Source of the DNA: LD21 sp963715785
Lineage (GTDB): Bacteria; Bacteroidota; Bacteroidia; Bacteroidales; VadinHA17
Direction of reading: 5' to 3'
Assembly (NCBI GenBank): GCA_963715785.1
Contig: OY970276.1
Span: 4,464,001 to 4,528,000, forward strand
DNA: 64,000 nucleotides
The position numbers were made by a program, and so were the translations under genes. This document shows positions 31,753 to 40,938 of the stretch, in pieces (position 1 is the stretch's first letter; every line of letters starts with the position of its first letter). The notes under the pieces were generated by a model. The model was given only the letters and a program-made list of their open reading frames with translations. It made no database searches and was not told the DNA's origin.

Positions 31753-32634
31753 TTATATTACTAGCAGCTTAAATCCAATAACATTCACGAGCTTCTGCCC
31801 GGGGCAGAATATCCGGAATGCCACCGGCCATACTTTATACAGGTACTTGTCCTGCATCTCTCGGAACTTTATTACCAGTTCATCGAGTGCCGGCAGGTTG
31901 GAGCCTTCGGAATATTTATAGTCTAAGACTTTTATTATCTGAGAAATGTCGTTATATTTTCCAAGGTTCTGAGCCATTGTATCAAGATTTTTTTCAAGCA
32001 TCTTAATTACCCTGGGATTTAACGGCCTGAAAAGCGACAGCTGATACAGGAAGTCCTTGGTTTTCTTTCTGAGTTCATGGATTATTGCCGGTTTGGGATT
32101 ATTCCTGCAAATAAGATAAATATCGCAAACCCGGTAATAAGTATTCTCAAGCTCTTTAATAAGAAGCTGAGGGGCCATCAGGTTCATCGATTGAAACCGG
32201 ATGCGGTAGCCGGTTTTATTTAAGCTTGTTTCAATAAGTTCTAATGACTGCTGATCTTTCTCTGCAGGCTCTGTAACCTTTTCATGCTTTCCGAGCAGCA
32301 TTGTGATCACTGAGTTTTCATGAAGCTGTGAAAAGATGTCCGGGAATTTCTTCCTGAAATCCTTAAGGATTTTCCGCTGGACTGATCTTTCCCGCCACGA
32401 GCACATTATCCTGCCTACTTCTCTTAATGCTGAAATATCCCTGGCAAAGGACTCTATGTCCAACTGAGGAGCAGCAAGTTTCAATAATGCTCTGGCTTTT
32501 TTCATGAGTACACGGACATCATGTACCGTTTTGTCGTCAGGAACCGCCGATTTCCTGAGCAAGGTCTGGGCTTCCCTGATATATCCGGACAGGGCAGGCT
32601 TCAGCGGCTTCAATTTCACATAATCCAGTTCCAT
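31753..32634 (-). CDS. CHAD domain protein
   Basis: 293 residues, all helical, with the conserved histidine helices of CHAD: DKTVHDVRVLMKKARALLKL at 34-53 and PAIIHELRKKTKDFLYQLSLF about 180-200, plus many surface Arg/Lys. CHAD domains bind polyphosphate. PPK1 is encoded 5 kb downstream on the other strand, separated by an IS21 element and two genes. Convergent with the Crp-like gene, with only three bases between stops. Confidence 0.82.
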   Translation of the reverse strand: MELDYVKLKPLKPALSGYIREAQTLLRKSAVPDDKTVHDVRVLMKKARALLKLAAPQLDIESFARDISALREVGRIMCSWRERSVQRKILKDFRKKFPDIFSQLHENSVITMLLGKHEKVTEPAEKDQQSLELIETSLNKTGYRIRFQSMNLMAPQLLIKELENTYYRVCDIYLICRNNPKPAIIHELRKKTKDFLYQLSLFRPLNPRVIKMLEKNLDTMAQNLGKYNDISQIIKVLDYKYSEGSNLPALDELVIKFREMQDKYLYKVWPVAFRIFCPGQKLVNVIGFKLLVI

Positions 32635-32913
32635 TGAGAGTGATGATAATGGAGTCAGATAAAATTACAAATAATAATATTAAATCCATTAACAGCAATC
32701 TTGGATAAATGGATATTACCATTCAGATGTAAATAGGTTAACCCGTCTGGGCAGATTCCGCATTAAGGGCCCCCCTGCCCAATAGCCATCAAGCTAATGG
32801 ATATTAAAGCTTTAATTACTAGCTAGTCAATAGATAGGAAAAACTGTGTATAATATAGAGGGGTATGCGAACCTTCTATTGAGAGTTTAATAAAAAAGTT
32901 TAAAGCTATTTAC

Positions 32914-32959
32914 AACTTCTTTTTAATCAACCCCCCAACTTCTTTTTAATCAACCCCCC
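32914..32959 (+). repeat. Two tandem 23-bp units
   Basis: A 23-base unit starting AACTTCTTTTTAATCAACCC is repeated exactly twice and runs straight into the C/G-rich inverted repeat at 32954. It probably arose by slippage at the end of the G-rich repeat. Confidence 0.75.
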
Positions 32960-32980
32960 AACCTCCCATTTGGGGGGCTT
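32954..32980 (-). repeat. G-rich dispersed repeat, copy 1
   Basis: C6 tract, AACCTCCCATTT, then G6: on the minus strand AAGCCCCCCAAATGGGAGG followed by TTGGGGGG. Two related copies lie on the plus strand at 35611-35640 and 35760-35784. Otherwise the 32635-33059 gap holds no credible gene. Confidence 0.65.
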
Positions 32981-33027
32981 AGGACTCAGTTAATAGCTTT
33001 TTTGAAATCTCTTCAATTTTAATGGGG

Positions 33028-33057
33028 TATAACAAAACTTAAGTCGAGTTTGGAACA
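33028..33057 (+). repeat. 30-bp direct repeat, left copy
   Basis: TATAACAAAACTTAAGTCGA and ten further bases to GGAACA; matches 35687-35716 with a single C/T difference. The IS21 element begins three bases downstream. Confidence 0.75.
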
Positions 33058-33161
33058 GTTGTAAGTAGCAACTTTGAAGTACCACTTTTTCGCAATCAAA
33101 AAGTGCCAGTTTAGAAAAAGAAAAAAAGCTTTCATATTAGAGGTGACTAAACCTGTGCAAT

Positions 33162-34733
33162 ATGAAAGCTCAAAAAAGTAAACACCTTAAAAAGGCATTT
33201 ATGTGGTACAAAGTAAAGGAATTAAGTGAAAAGGGACTCAATAAAACCCAGATTTCTTTAGAAGTTGGAATCCATAGAAAAACGGTCAGAAAATACCTGG
33301 CTATGAGTGAAGATGAATTTTTCAAATGGATCGAACAGCCAAAAAATTTACCCAGAAAGCTTAATGATTATTATGAATATGTAAGGATTTTGCTGGATCG
33401 TCATCCCTATCTGTCAGCAGCGCAGGTCGAGGATCGGTTAAAAGAAGAGTTCTCGCAACTACCTGATGTTCATAGTAAAACTGTATACAATTTTGTACAG
33501 ATTATAAGGAATAAATACGGGATAAAGAAACAGGCAGGCCATCAGCCCCGTCAATATCAAAAGTTACCGGAGTTAGATTATGGGCTTCAGGCACAGGCAG
33601 ATATGGGAGAGTATAATATGCAAACAAATGGAGCAAGCCGGAAAAAGGTATATTTTATGGTATTGATCCTGTGTCGGTCCCGTCAGAAATATGTCTACTT
33701 CAGGAATGCTCCATTCACATCACATGATGCTATTACAGCTCATGAAAATGCCTTCGCATTTTATGAAGGTCAACCTAGGGAAATAATTTATGATCAGGAC
33801 AGAATATTAATAACGGATGAGAATCTTGGAGACGTACTTCTGACACGTGAATTTAAGATCTATTGCAGCCAGATGGATTTTAAACCTATATTTTGCCGGA
33901 AATCTGATCCGGAGAGTAAAGGGAAAGTTGAAAATGCAGTAAAATATGTGAAATACAACTTTCTTCGCGGACGTATTTATGAAGGTGAAGAGAATCTTAA
34001 TCAATCAGCACTGGCATGGTTGTCACGGACCGCAAATGCAAAGGAACACAGCAGTACAAAAAAGGTTCCAGTCAGGGAATGGGAGATAGAGCGCAGTTAT
34101 TTATTGCCGGTAAAGACTAATCCAATAAAAATCGCTTCAGAACCTCTTTTAAGGTATAAAGTCCGCAAGGATAACACGATAAATTACAGGAGTAATTTTT
34201 ATACACTTCCAACAGGAACATATCAAGGGCCGGAAACAGTAGTCCAACTAAAAAACTACAATGAAGAAATACGATTATATACCCCGGATAATGATCTCCT
34301 GGCCATTCATCCTTTATGTCTTGGAAGAGGGATGACAATACGCAATACCGATCACATAAGAGATAAGAGCCAAACTATACTAAAGCTTAAAGAAGAGATA
34401 ATAGGCATGCTGCCCAATAAAGAAAAAAGCGTTCAATATGTAGAGATGATATCAAGGGAAAAACCTCGTTATTTTCGGGATAATCTGCTGCTGATGAAAA
34501 AGCACATACGCGGTCTTGAAATGGACTTTTTAGTCCAGTCACTTGACTTTTGCCTTGAAAACAATCTCTATAATGCCAATACTTTTATTGAGGTAGCAAG
34601 GCATTACCAGGTTGAATCAAAAACATCAAAGGTAACTATGATAATACCTGAAATAAGTATAAAGAACAGGTTGGATACATTGGACATGATGCCAGAGACA
34701 AGCAATATATCTACTTACGAGACTATCTTATAA
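33162..34733 (+). CDS. istA: IS21-family transposase IstA
   Basis: 523 residues. N-terminal helix-turn-helix (KGLNKTQISLEVGIHRKTVRKYL) followed by the integrase core with the DDE triad: D in QAQADMGEYNM about 147, D in IIYDQDRILI about 213 and E in DPESKGKVENAVKY about 250. The full length is normal for IstA and the frame is intact. istB follows after two bases. Confidence 0.93.
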   Translation: MKAQKSKHLKKAFMWYKVKELSEKGLNKTQISLEVGIHRKTVRKYLAMSEDEFFKWIEQPKNLPRKLNDYYEYVRILLDRHPYLSAAQVEDRLKEEFSQLPDVHSKTVYNFVQIIRNKYGIKKQAGHQPRQYQKLPELDYGLQAQADMGEYNMQTNGASRKKVYFMVLILCRSRQKYVYFRNAPFTSHDAITAHENAFAFYEGQPREIIYDQDRILITDENLGDVLLTREFKIYCSQMDFKPIFCRKSDPESKGKVENAVKYVKYNFLRGRIYEGEENLNQSALAWLSRTANAKEHSSTKKVPVREWEIERSYLLPVKTNPIKIASEPLLRYKVRKDNTINYRSNFYTLPTGTYQGPETVVQLKNYNEEIRLYTPDNDLLAIHPLCLGRGMTIRNTDHIRDKSQTILKLKEEIIGMLPNKEKSVQYVEMISREKPRYFRDNLLLMKKHIRGLEMDFLVQSLDFCLENNLYNANTFIEVARHYQVESKTSKVTMIIPEISIKNRLDTLDMMPETSNISTYETIL

Positions 34734-34735
34734 CA

Positions 34736-35485
34736 ATGGAACAGATACAAAAAATAAAGCAGTATGCGGATCACTTGCGTCTTACGCTGATGCGTAACCA
34801 TGCGGAGAAATTTATTCACCAGGCACAAATAGATAAACCAACTTACCTGGCCTATACTTGTGATCTTCTGGAAAAGGAAGTCCAGCAGAGACAAAGAAGC
34901 GATATGGAACGCAGAATAAAACTAGCCCGGCTTCCAAAAAACCATGATCTGGATCAATATGATTACAACTTCTCAGCTGGCATAACAAAAAATCAAATGC
35001 AGGAGATCCGCGAGCTGATGTGGTTGGAGCAGGCATATAACGTTGTTTTAATGGGGCCAAGCGGAACCGGCAAAACATTTATTGCCGCGGGGCTGGTGCA
35101 TGAGGCTGTTTTAAAAGGCTATAGGGCTTATTTTACAAGCATGGAAGATCTCATAAATGTTCTGAAGATGAAGGAGATGACTTCTTCTGCATTGAATGCG
35201 TACAACAGATTTATGCGGGCCCACTTGATTGCAATAGACGATATCATGCTCTTCCCGGTAAAGAAGCACGAGGCAGTAGCGTTCTTTAACCTGGTGAATC
35301 ACTTGCATGAACAGGCATCATTAATAATAACAACCAATAAATCACCAAAGCAATGGGCGGAAGCTCTAGAGGACGAGGTATTAGCCACAGCTTTGCTTGA
35401 CAGAGTCCTCTATCATTGTGAAGTCATAAAACTTGAAGGGAACAGCTACCGAATGGAAAATCGTAAAGATATCCTAAAGAAGTAA
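34736..35485 (+). CDS. istB: IS21-family helper ATPase IstB
   Basis: 249 residues, AAA+ ATPase of the DnaC/IstB type with Walker A GPSGTGKTF, Walker B HLIAIDDIM, and sensor ITTNKS. It helps IstA choose and bind target DNA. Intact. Confidence 0.93.
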   Translation: MEQIQKIKQYADHLRLTLMRNHAEKFIHQAQIDKPTYLAYTCDLLEKEVQQRQRSDMERRIKLARLPKNHDLDQYDYNFSAGITKNQMQEIRELMWLEQAYNVVLMGPSGTGKTFIAAGLVHEAVLKGYRAYFTSMEDLINVLKMKEMTSSALNAYNRFMRAHLIAIDDIMLFPVKKHEAVAFFNLVNHLHEQASLIITTNKSPKQWAEALEDEVLATALLDRVLYHCEVIKLEGNSYRMENRKDILKK

Positions 35486-35487
35486 GC

Positions 35488-35536
35488 AGATCTTTGTGAT
35501 CACTCAGTCGTACCTCCTTCGTGATCACAAAGATCT
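35488..35536. terminator. Hairpin behind istB
   Basis: Perfect 16-bp arms AGATCTTTGTGATCAC and its complement around a 17-base loop, three bases after the istB stop. Likely ends IS transcription or blocks read-through from outside; only a short T run follows. Confidence 0.6.
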
Positions 35537-35610
35537 TTAACATGGTAAGTGGTACTTTACTATTGCGAAAAAATGATACTTTTTTATTTGCTAATTACAA
35601 CAGTTAGATG

Positions 35611-35784
35611 AAGCCTCCCATGTGGGGGGTTGGGGGGTTGATACACCGGGAGTCGGAAACGCTGGTAGAAGGAATAATTAATGTAATATAACAAAATTTA
35701 AGTCGAGTTTGGAACAAAAGCAAATTGTATTAAACAATATTATTGATTAGACGAATCTTAAGCCCCCCATGTGGGGGGTTGGGG
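35611..35784 (+). repeat. G-rich dispersed repeats copies 2 and 3, plus 30-bp repeat
   Basis: 35611-35640 reads AAGCCTCCCATGTGGGGGGT then TGGGGGGTTG; 35760-35784 reads AAGCCCCCCATGTGGGGGGT then TGGGG. Between them, 35687-35716 is the right copy of the 30-bp direct repeat. The paired G6 tracts could form four-stranded DNA. No gene is seen in 35600-36151. Confidence 0.7.
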
Positions 35785-35888
35785 TCAAGCAAACCTGTTT
35801 TCCAAAGAAATGGGATTAAAAATAGTCATATCTATTGAATATCAGAGAGTTAGAAAAATTAGCTTGATGGCTATGCCTTCAGGGAAGC

Positions 35889-36000
35889 CAGGGGGGCCAG
35901 AACAACATTCATGCCGAGGGGCCAGAACAACAGTCATGCAGGGGAGCCAGAACAATAAATACACAGCCACACAGGGGGCTCAGAGCAATATGCGCATGGT
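35889..36000 (+). repeat. Degenerate tandem repeats with GGGGCCAGAACAA core
   Basis: Four imperfect units of about 25-33 bases, each with a GGGG(C/A)(C/G)CAGA(A/G)(C/G)AA core. An open frame runs through the region but has low-complexity composition, so it is treated as non-coding repeat. Confidence 0.5.
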
Positions 36001-36151
36001 CACAGGATTTTTGATGGGCCAGGATAAGGCGACCGACAGCACTGAGTTCAGCAGAGTGACAGTGAGAATTAGCCAATAATTGTTACAATTAATTAACTTC
36101 AATATACTTATAAGAGTTAAATTTGCTTAAATTAATTTCCAGAGTATAAAA

Positions 36152-37195
36152 ATGGGTAAAATAACAAGGGGCCAGAGAATCGGAATACTTACGGCAGGAG
36201 GCGATTGTCCGGGTATTAATGCCGCGATCCGCGGTGTTGGAAAAACCGCAATTGTAAAATACGGAATGAGTCTTGTAGGCATCAGCGACGGATTCACAGG
36301 GATGATAAATAAAGAATACAGGGAACTGTCGGAATCTGATCTGTCGGGGATACTTACCGTTGGCGGCACTATTCTTGGGACCTCGAGGGAGAAACCTTTT
36401 AAGGCAAGTGGGAAAGGAAAGAATGAGATAAGCAAACCCGTGCTCATCAGGGAACACTATGAACAGCTGGGCCTCGATTGCCTTGTCTGTATAGGAGGAA
36501 ATGGCACGCTGAAGACTGCCCATCTTCTCTCCCAGGAAGGACTCAACGTAGTAGGGATCCCAAAAACAATCGATAATGATGTCTGGGGCACCGATCTGAC
36601 ATTTGGATTCGATTCAGCAGTGAACATTGCAACAGAAGCCATCGACAGGCTGCACTCCACAGCAAACTCCCACAAACGGATTATGATCATTGAGGTGATG
36701 GGACATAATGCCGGGTGGATAGCTTTGTATTCCGGCATTGCAGGAGGCGGAGATGTAATCCTGATCCCTGAGATCGAGTACGATGAGAAAAAGGTATCGG
36801 AATATCTTCTTCACAGGGTAGCAGAGAACAAACCGTATTCAATTGTAGTCGTTGCTGAAGGTATCAGAAACCCGATAAAAGAAAGCTGTTCAGCTGCACA
36901 GTCGCTGAGTAAAAAAATAAATGAACTTACCGGCCTCGAAACCAGGGAGACAGTTCTTGGTTATATTCAAAGAGGAGGCTCACCCTCTCCCATGGACCGG
37001 GTATTGGCAACAAGATATGGTTCGGCAGCTGCTGATCTGATAGCAAACCGTGATTTTGGCAAAATGGTGGCTCTGAAAAATACCGAAATAGTACCTGTTC
37101 CATTATCTGAAGTGGCAGGGAAGCTGAAAATGGTTGATCCGAAAGATCCGCTTGTCATACAGGCTCAGAATATGGGAACAAGCTTCGGAGTCTGA
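36152..37195 (+). CDS. pfkA: 6-phosphofructokinase
   Basis: 347 residues, PfkA family. GILTAGGDCPGINAAIRG at the start, IGGNGTLKTA for the nucleotide phosphate loop, GIPKTIDNDVWGTDLTFGFDSA for substrate binding, and GYIQRGGSPSPMDRVLA near the end. The Gly in GGNG is typical of ATP users whereas Lys in PKTIDND is typical of the PPi-using group; the combination is known in ATP-dependent plant/trypanosome-like enzymes. Next to polyphosphate genes, phosphoryl donor choice is worth testing. Confidence 0.93.
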   Translation: MGKITRGQRIGILTAGGDCPGINAAIRGVGKTAIVKYGMSLVGISDGFTGMINKEYRELSESDLSGILTVGGTILGTSREKPFKASGKGKNEISKPVLIREHYEQLGLDCLVCIGGNGTLKTAHLLSQEGLNVVGIPKTIDNDVWGTDLTFGFDSAVNIATEAIDRLHSTANSHKRIMIIEVMGHNAGWIALYSGIAGGGDVILIPEIEYDEKKVSEYLLHRVAENKPYSIVVVAEGIRNPIKESCSAAQSLSKKINELTGLETRETVLGYIQRGGSPSPMDRVLATRYGSAAADLIANRDFGKMVALKNTEIVPVPLSEVAGKLKMVDPKDPLVIQAQNMGTSFGV

Positions 37196-37232
37196 GTTTC
37201 CAGGGAATTCAAATAATAAACCGATCTGCGAA

Positions 37233-37730
37233 ATGAAAAAATTAATTTTTGTCCGTCATGGTAAAGCTGAAGATGAAACATCAGGCATCTCTGATTTTGA
37301 GAGATCGCTTACTGTTAAGGGGAAGGTAGTCAGCGGCATAATGGCCAAACGATTAGCAGAGAAAGAAAAATCACCGGGAATAATAGTAACAAGTCCGGCT
37401 TTCAGGGCTCTTGAAACAGCATTGATCTTTGCAAATGAATTCGGCATCAGCCCTGATAAAATTGTTTTAAAAAGCGACATATATTTTAAATTGAACCTTA
37501 AAAGTCTTAAGACCATTCTGGCAGGAATAAACAACAATCAACATATTGTTACATTTTTCGGACATAATCCGTCCTTCACTGAAATTGCCGGCAGCCTGAG
37601 TAGCCAGAGAAGTGAATTTATCCCCAAAAGCGGGATAGTGTGTATATCCTTTAATGTAAAATCGTGGTCTGATATTGACAGCAATACCGGAAATATGGAT
37701 TATTTTCTTAACCCCGAAAAAGGCTTATGA
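37233..37730 (+). CDS. SixA-type phosphohistidine phosphatase
   Basis: 165 residues, histidine phosphatase superfamily. Catalytic RHG in KKLIFVRHGKAED (His8), later SPAFRALETA with the second Arg, and FGHNPSFTEI supplying the second catalytic His. ATG 37233 places the RHG motif at the normal distance; an upstream in-frame start overlaps pfkA. Overlaps the ppk gene by four bases (ATGA), so the two are coupled. Confidence 0.85.
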   Translation: MKKLIFVRHGKAEDETSGISDFERSLTVKGKVVSGIMAKRLAEKEKSPGIIVTSPAFRALETALIFANEFGISPDKIVLKSDIYFKLNLKSLKTILAGINNNQHIVTFFGHNPSFTEIAGSLSSQRSEFIPKSGIVCISFNVKSWSDIDSNTGNMDYFLNPEKGL

Positions 37731-39790
37731 TCAAAAAATATATTCCAAAAGAGATAAGCTGGCTGTCGTTCAACGAACGGGTCCTGCAGGAATCTGATAA
37801 TAAAGAGGTGCCCCTTCTTGAAAGGTTTAAGTTTCTGGGTATTTATTCAAATAACCTCGACGAATATTTCAGGGTAAGGGTTGCCACGCTCAAAAGGTTA
37901 TCGATTTACAGTGCCAAGTCAAAGGAAATTCTGGGTTACAATCCGAAGACCACACTGAAGACTATACAGGAAATTGTCCTTTCGCACAACGAAAAATTTG
38001 AGAAGATCTATGCCGGTCTGCTTAACGAGCTCGCTAAGTATAACACCCACATTATCAATGAGAAACAATTAAATCAGGAACAGGCTGAATTTGTGAGGTC
38101 GTATTTCCATAAAGAAGTCAGAACCAGGCTAATGCCTTTCATGATCGAAAAAGATACAAGTTTGCCGAATCTTACCGATGATGCTATCTATCTCGCAATT
38201 TACCTTGCAAAAAGCGATACTCAAAAGAGAAGGTTTGCGCTTCTCGAGATCCCTTCGGCTGTCCTTCCGAGGTTCATCATTCTTCCTGATAAGGAAGATG
38301 GGAAATATATCATTTTTCTGGATGATATTATTCGCTTTGGGCTCAAGGAGATATTCTTCATTTTTGATTTTGACGATATCTCTGCCTATACCATCAAACT
38401 CACAAAAGACGCGGAGCTTGAGATAGCTGATGATATTTCTGAGAGTTATATTGAGAAGCTGTCAAAAAGTCTGCTTCAACGTAAAAGAGGGACCCCGGTA
38501 CGCTTTATATATGACCGCACGATTCCGGCAGATCTGTTGAAAGTCATTACCAGGAAACTTAGTTTCGGACCCGACGATGTTATTATTCCCAGTAACAGGT
38601 ATCATAATTTCAAGGATTTCATGAATTTCCCTAATCCCGGACGGAAAAAGTTATTTAATGAACCTCTTGTTCCAATTCCTCATCGCGATATCCTTCCCGG
38701 TAAAAGCATATTAAGTGTGATTAAAAAGAGAGATGTGATGTTATATTTCCCATATCACCCTTTTGACCATTTTATTGATCTTCTCAGAGAAGCTTCAATT
38801 GATCCGTATGTGACTTCAATTCAAATTACCCTTTACAGACTGGCAAGGAATTCAAGCGTCATTAATGCTCTTTTGAATGCTGTAAGAAACGGAAAATCAG
38901 TGACAACTGTCGTTGAACTTCAGGCAAGGTTTGATGAAGAGGCAAATATCCTGTGGGGTAATAAGCTGCGAGAAGAAGGAGTCAAAGTTATTTATGGCGT
39001 TCCCGGGCTAAAGGTTCATTCCAAACTATGCCTGATCACGCGCGTGAAAAATGAGATAACGCAGAAATACGCTGCTGTGGGAACAGGAAATTTCAATGAA
39101 GATACCGCCAGGGTGTATACCGATCTGCTTCTTTTAACAACCGATAAAAAAATCACTAATGAAGTATACAAGGCGTTTAACTTTTTCAGTATTAATTATA
39201 AAAAAGATAACTTCTATCACCTTGTCCTTTCGCCCTTTTTCCTGAGGAATAAAATAATTCTTCTTATAGAAAATGAAATAAAAAATGCCCTTGCAGGTAA
39301 AAAAGCCTATATCTTGTTGAAACTCAACAACATTACTGACAGCGAGATTATTGACAGTCTCTACAGGGCCAGCCAGGCTGGTGTAAAAATCAGACTGATT
39401 GTCAGGGGCATGCTTTCACTTATCCCAAAGGTGAAAAAACTCAGCGAAAAAATAGAAGCCATCGGGATAGTTGACAGATTTCTTGAGCATTCCAGGTTTT
39501 TTATATTTTGTAACGGAGGCAATGATCAGGTCTATATTTCTTCTGCCGACCTTATGACCAGGAACCTTGATCACAGGATTGAAGTTACATGTCCAGTCTA
39601 TGACAAGAATATCAAATGTGAGATAAGAAAAATTTTCGATATCCAATGGGACGACAATGTCAAAGCCAGAATTTTCGATGCCACCCAGTCAAATAAAATC
39701 GTTAAGCCGGGAAAAAACAAAATAAACCGTTCACAGGTTGAAGTATATAACTGGCTCAAAAAATCGAATGACAAACTTCCTGTCAAATAA
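37727..39790 (+). CDS. ppk1: Polyphosphate kinase 1
   Basis: 687 residues, normal PPK1 length. N-terminal KEISWLSFNERVLQE, the metal-binding Arg region (FPYHPFDHFIDLL), and the two phospholipase-D-like catalytic blocks with GLKVHSKLCLI (phosphorylated His about 430) and RFLEHSRFFIF (His about 587). It polymerises the terminal phosphate of ATP to polyphosphate reversibly. The operon pfkA-sixA-ppk1 hints at control of energy storage and glycolysis. Confidence 0.95.
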   Translation: MIKKYIPKEISWLSFNERVLQESDNKEVPLLERFKFLGIYSNNLDEYFRVRVATLKRLSIYSAKSKEILGYNPKTTLKTIQEIVLSHNEKFEKIYAGLLNELAKYNTHIINEKQLNQEQAEFVRSYFHKEVRTRLMPFMIEKDTSLPNLTDDAIYLAIYLAKSDTQKRRFALLEIPSAVLPRFIILPDKEDGKYIIFLDDIIRFGLKEIFFIFDFDDISAYTIKLTKDAELEIADDISESYIEKLSKSLLQRKRGTPVRFIYDRTIPADLLKVITRKLSFGPDDVIIPSNRYHNFKDFMNFPNPGRKKLFNEPLVPIPHRDILPGKSILSVIKKRDVMLYFPYHPFDHFIDLLREASIDPYVTSIQITLYRLARNSSVINALLNAVRNGKSVTTVVELQARFDEEANILWGNKLREEGVKVIYGVPGLKVHSKLCLITRVKNEITQKYAAVGTGNFNEDTARVYTDLLLLTTDKKITNEVYKAFNFFSINYKKDNFYHLVLSPFFLRNKIILLIENEIKNALAGKKAYILLKLNNITDSEIIDSLYRASQAGVKIRLIVRGMLSLIPKVKKLSEKIEAIGIVDRFLEHSRFFIFCNGGNDQVYISSADLMTRNLDHRIEVTCPVYDKNIKCEIRKIFDIQWDDNVKARIFDATQSNKIVKPGKNKINRSQVEVYNWLKKSNDKLPVK

Positions 39791-39808
39791 AATTTAAAAA
39801 ATTCAGCA

Positions 39809-40333
39809 ATGTCTTATTTGATAATTATTTCCGGAACTGTCTTTATAATCCTTTTTTCCTGGTTTTTATCTCTCCGATACAAAAGGTATCATGGTATTGC
39901 GAGGTTCTTCGCTTTTGAGAGTGTCTTCATTTTGCTGTTGCTTAATTACAGGGTATGGTTTATAAATCCATTTTCACCCCCGCAGCTTGTTTCCTGGATC
40001 CTGCTGATGCTTTCTATTTATATTGTGATGACAGGCTATCTTCTTCTTAAAAGTAAAGGTAAGCCTGACCGCAATTTTGAAAATACATCCAAACTTGTGA
40101 AATCGGGAATATACCGGTATATCAGGCATCCATTATACCTCTCTATATTTCTTCTGGGAACAGGCATTATGCTGAAAGATCCCCGTCCTGCTCAACTGTA
40201 TCTTTCACTGATTAACCTGGTTGCAGTATACATCACTGCCCGTATAGAGGAAAAAGAAATGATCAGAAAATTCGGGAACGACTACCTGGAGTATATTAAA
40301 GAGACAAAGATGTTCATTCCATATATAGTCTGA
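39809..40333 (+). CDS. Isoprenylcysteine/phospholipid methyltransferase-like membrane protein
   Basis: 174 residues with about four membrane helices and the ICMT/PEMT signature: KSGIYRYIRHPLYLSIFLLGTG, then RIEEKEMIRKFGNDYLEYIKETKMFIP. These residues bind SAM at the membrane surface. The methyl acceptor is unknown. It follows ppk1 by 18 bases and may be co-transcribed. Confidence 0.85.
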   Translation: MSYLIIISGTVFIILFSWFLSLRYKRYHGIARFFAFESVFILLLLNYRVWFINPFSPPQLVSWILLMLSIYIVMTGYLLLKSKGKPDRNFENTSKLVKSGIYRYIRHPLYLSIFLLGTGIMLKDPRPAQLYLSLINLVAVYITARIEEKEMIRKFGNDYLEYIKETKMFIPYIV

Positions 40334-40444
40334 TTATTGTGCAGTTATCTGCTATGGTTTTATTGTTCTGCTTAATTCTGATTACCGTTAAACAAAGAAA
40401 TTTATTGATTGTTATAACAGATAACACATCATATAAATATACTC

Positions 40445-40876
40445 ATGAACAGAAGAGAAGTAGTTCGTAAATTCGTACTGGGCAGCTCAGTACTTGTACT
40501 CGCTCCGTCGGTACTTGAAAGCTGCACAAAGACTGCTCTGACAAATCCGGGTTCAAATCCGGGTACTCCTGCCGGAAGCACTATAAATCTTGATCTTTCG
40601 CTTTCTCAATATTCGTCGCTTAATACGGCAGGCAGTTCAAAGATTGTCCAGAATATTCTGATCATCAATACCGGGACAAAGATGGTGGCTCTTTCCAGCA
40701 TCTGCACGCACCAGGGTTGCTCGGTAGTTTACAATTCGGGAGCCGGCGATATCTATTGTCCCTGCCACGGATCAGTTTTTTCAACTTCCGGAAGTGTCCT
40801 GGTTGGTCCTGCCCCATCACCATTGCGTTCATATCCGGTAAGCATGTCAGGCACAATTCTCACTATCAGCCTGTAA
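40445..40876 (+). CDS. Rieske-type [2Fe-2S] lipoprotein
   Basis: 143 residues. N-terminus MNRREVVRKFVLGSSVLVLAPSVLESC has a twin-Arg-like start and a lipobox-like cysteine at 27, so it is probably exported and lipid-anchored. Rieske ligands are CTHQGC (C87, H89) and CPCHGS (C104, H107). It lacks cytochrome partner genes, so it is not part of a complete bc complex here. Confidence 0.88.
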   Translation: MNRREVVRKFVLGSSVLVLAPSVLESCTKTALTNPGSNPGTPAGSTINLDLSLSQYSSLNTAGSSKIVQNILIINTGTKMVALSSICTHQGCSVVYNSGAGDIYCPCHGSVFSTSGSVLVGPAPSPLRSYPVSMSGTILTISL

Positions 40877-40880
40877 AAAA

Positions 40881-40915
40881 AAGGTTGTTACTCCCGGGTA
40901 AGAGATAACAACCTT
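40881..40915. terminator. Bidirectional terminator
   Basis: AAGGTTGTTA / TAACAACCTT, 10-bp arms with an A-run before and T-rich bases after, between the convergent Rieske and glutathione peroxidase genes. Confidence 0.8.
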
Positions 40916-40938
40916 AATTATTATAATAAAAAATACAA

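Larger units (their letters stand above)
33060..35599 (+). mobile_element. IS21-family insertion sequence
   Basis: Terminal inverted repeats begin TGTAAGTAGCAA on the left and TGTAATTAGCAA when the right end is read inward; a second conserved block TTTTTCGCAAT follows in both about 30 bases in. The 5-bp sequence ACAGT occurs immediately outside each end (33055-33059 and 35600-35604), a target-site duplication. istA and istB are both intact, so the element may be active. Confidence 0.9.

Noticed and set aside
35771..36079. 102-residue open frame
   Set aside because: It runs through G-rich and tandem repeats, has no domain pattern and a low-complexity composition.
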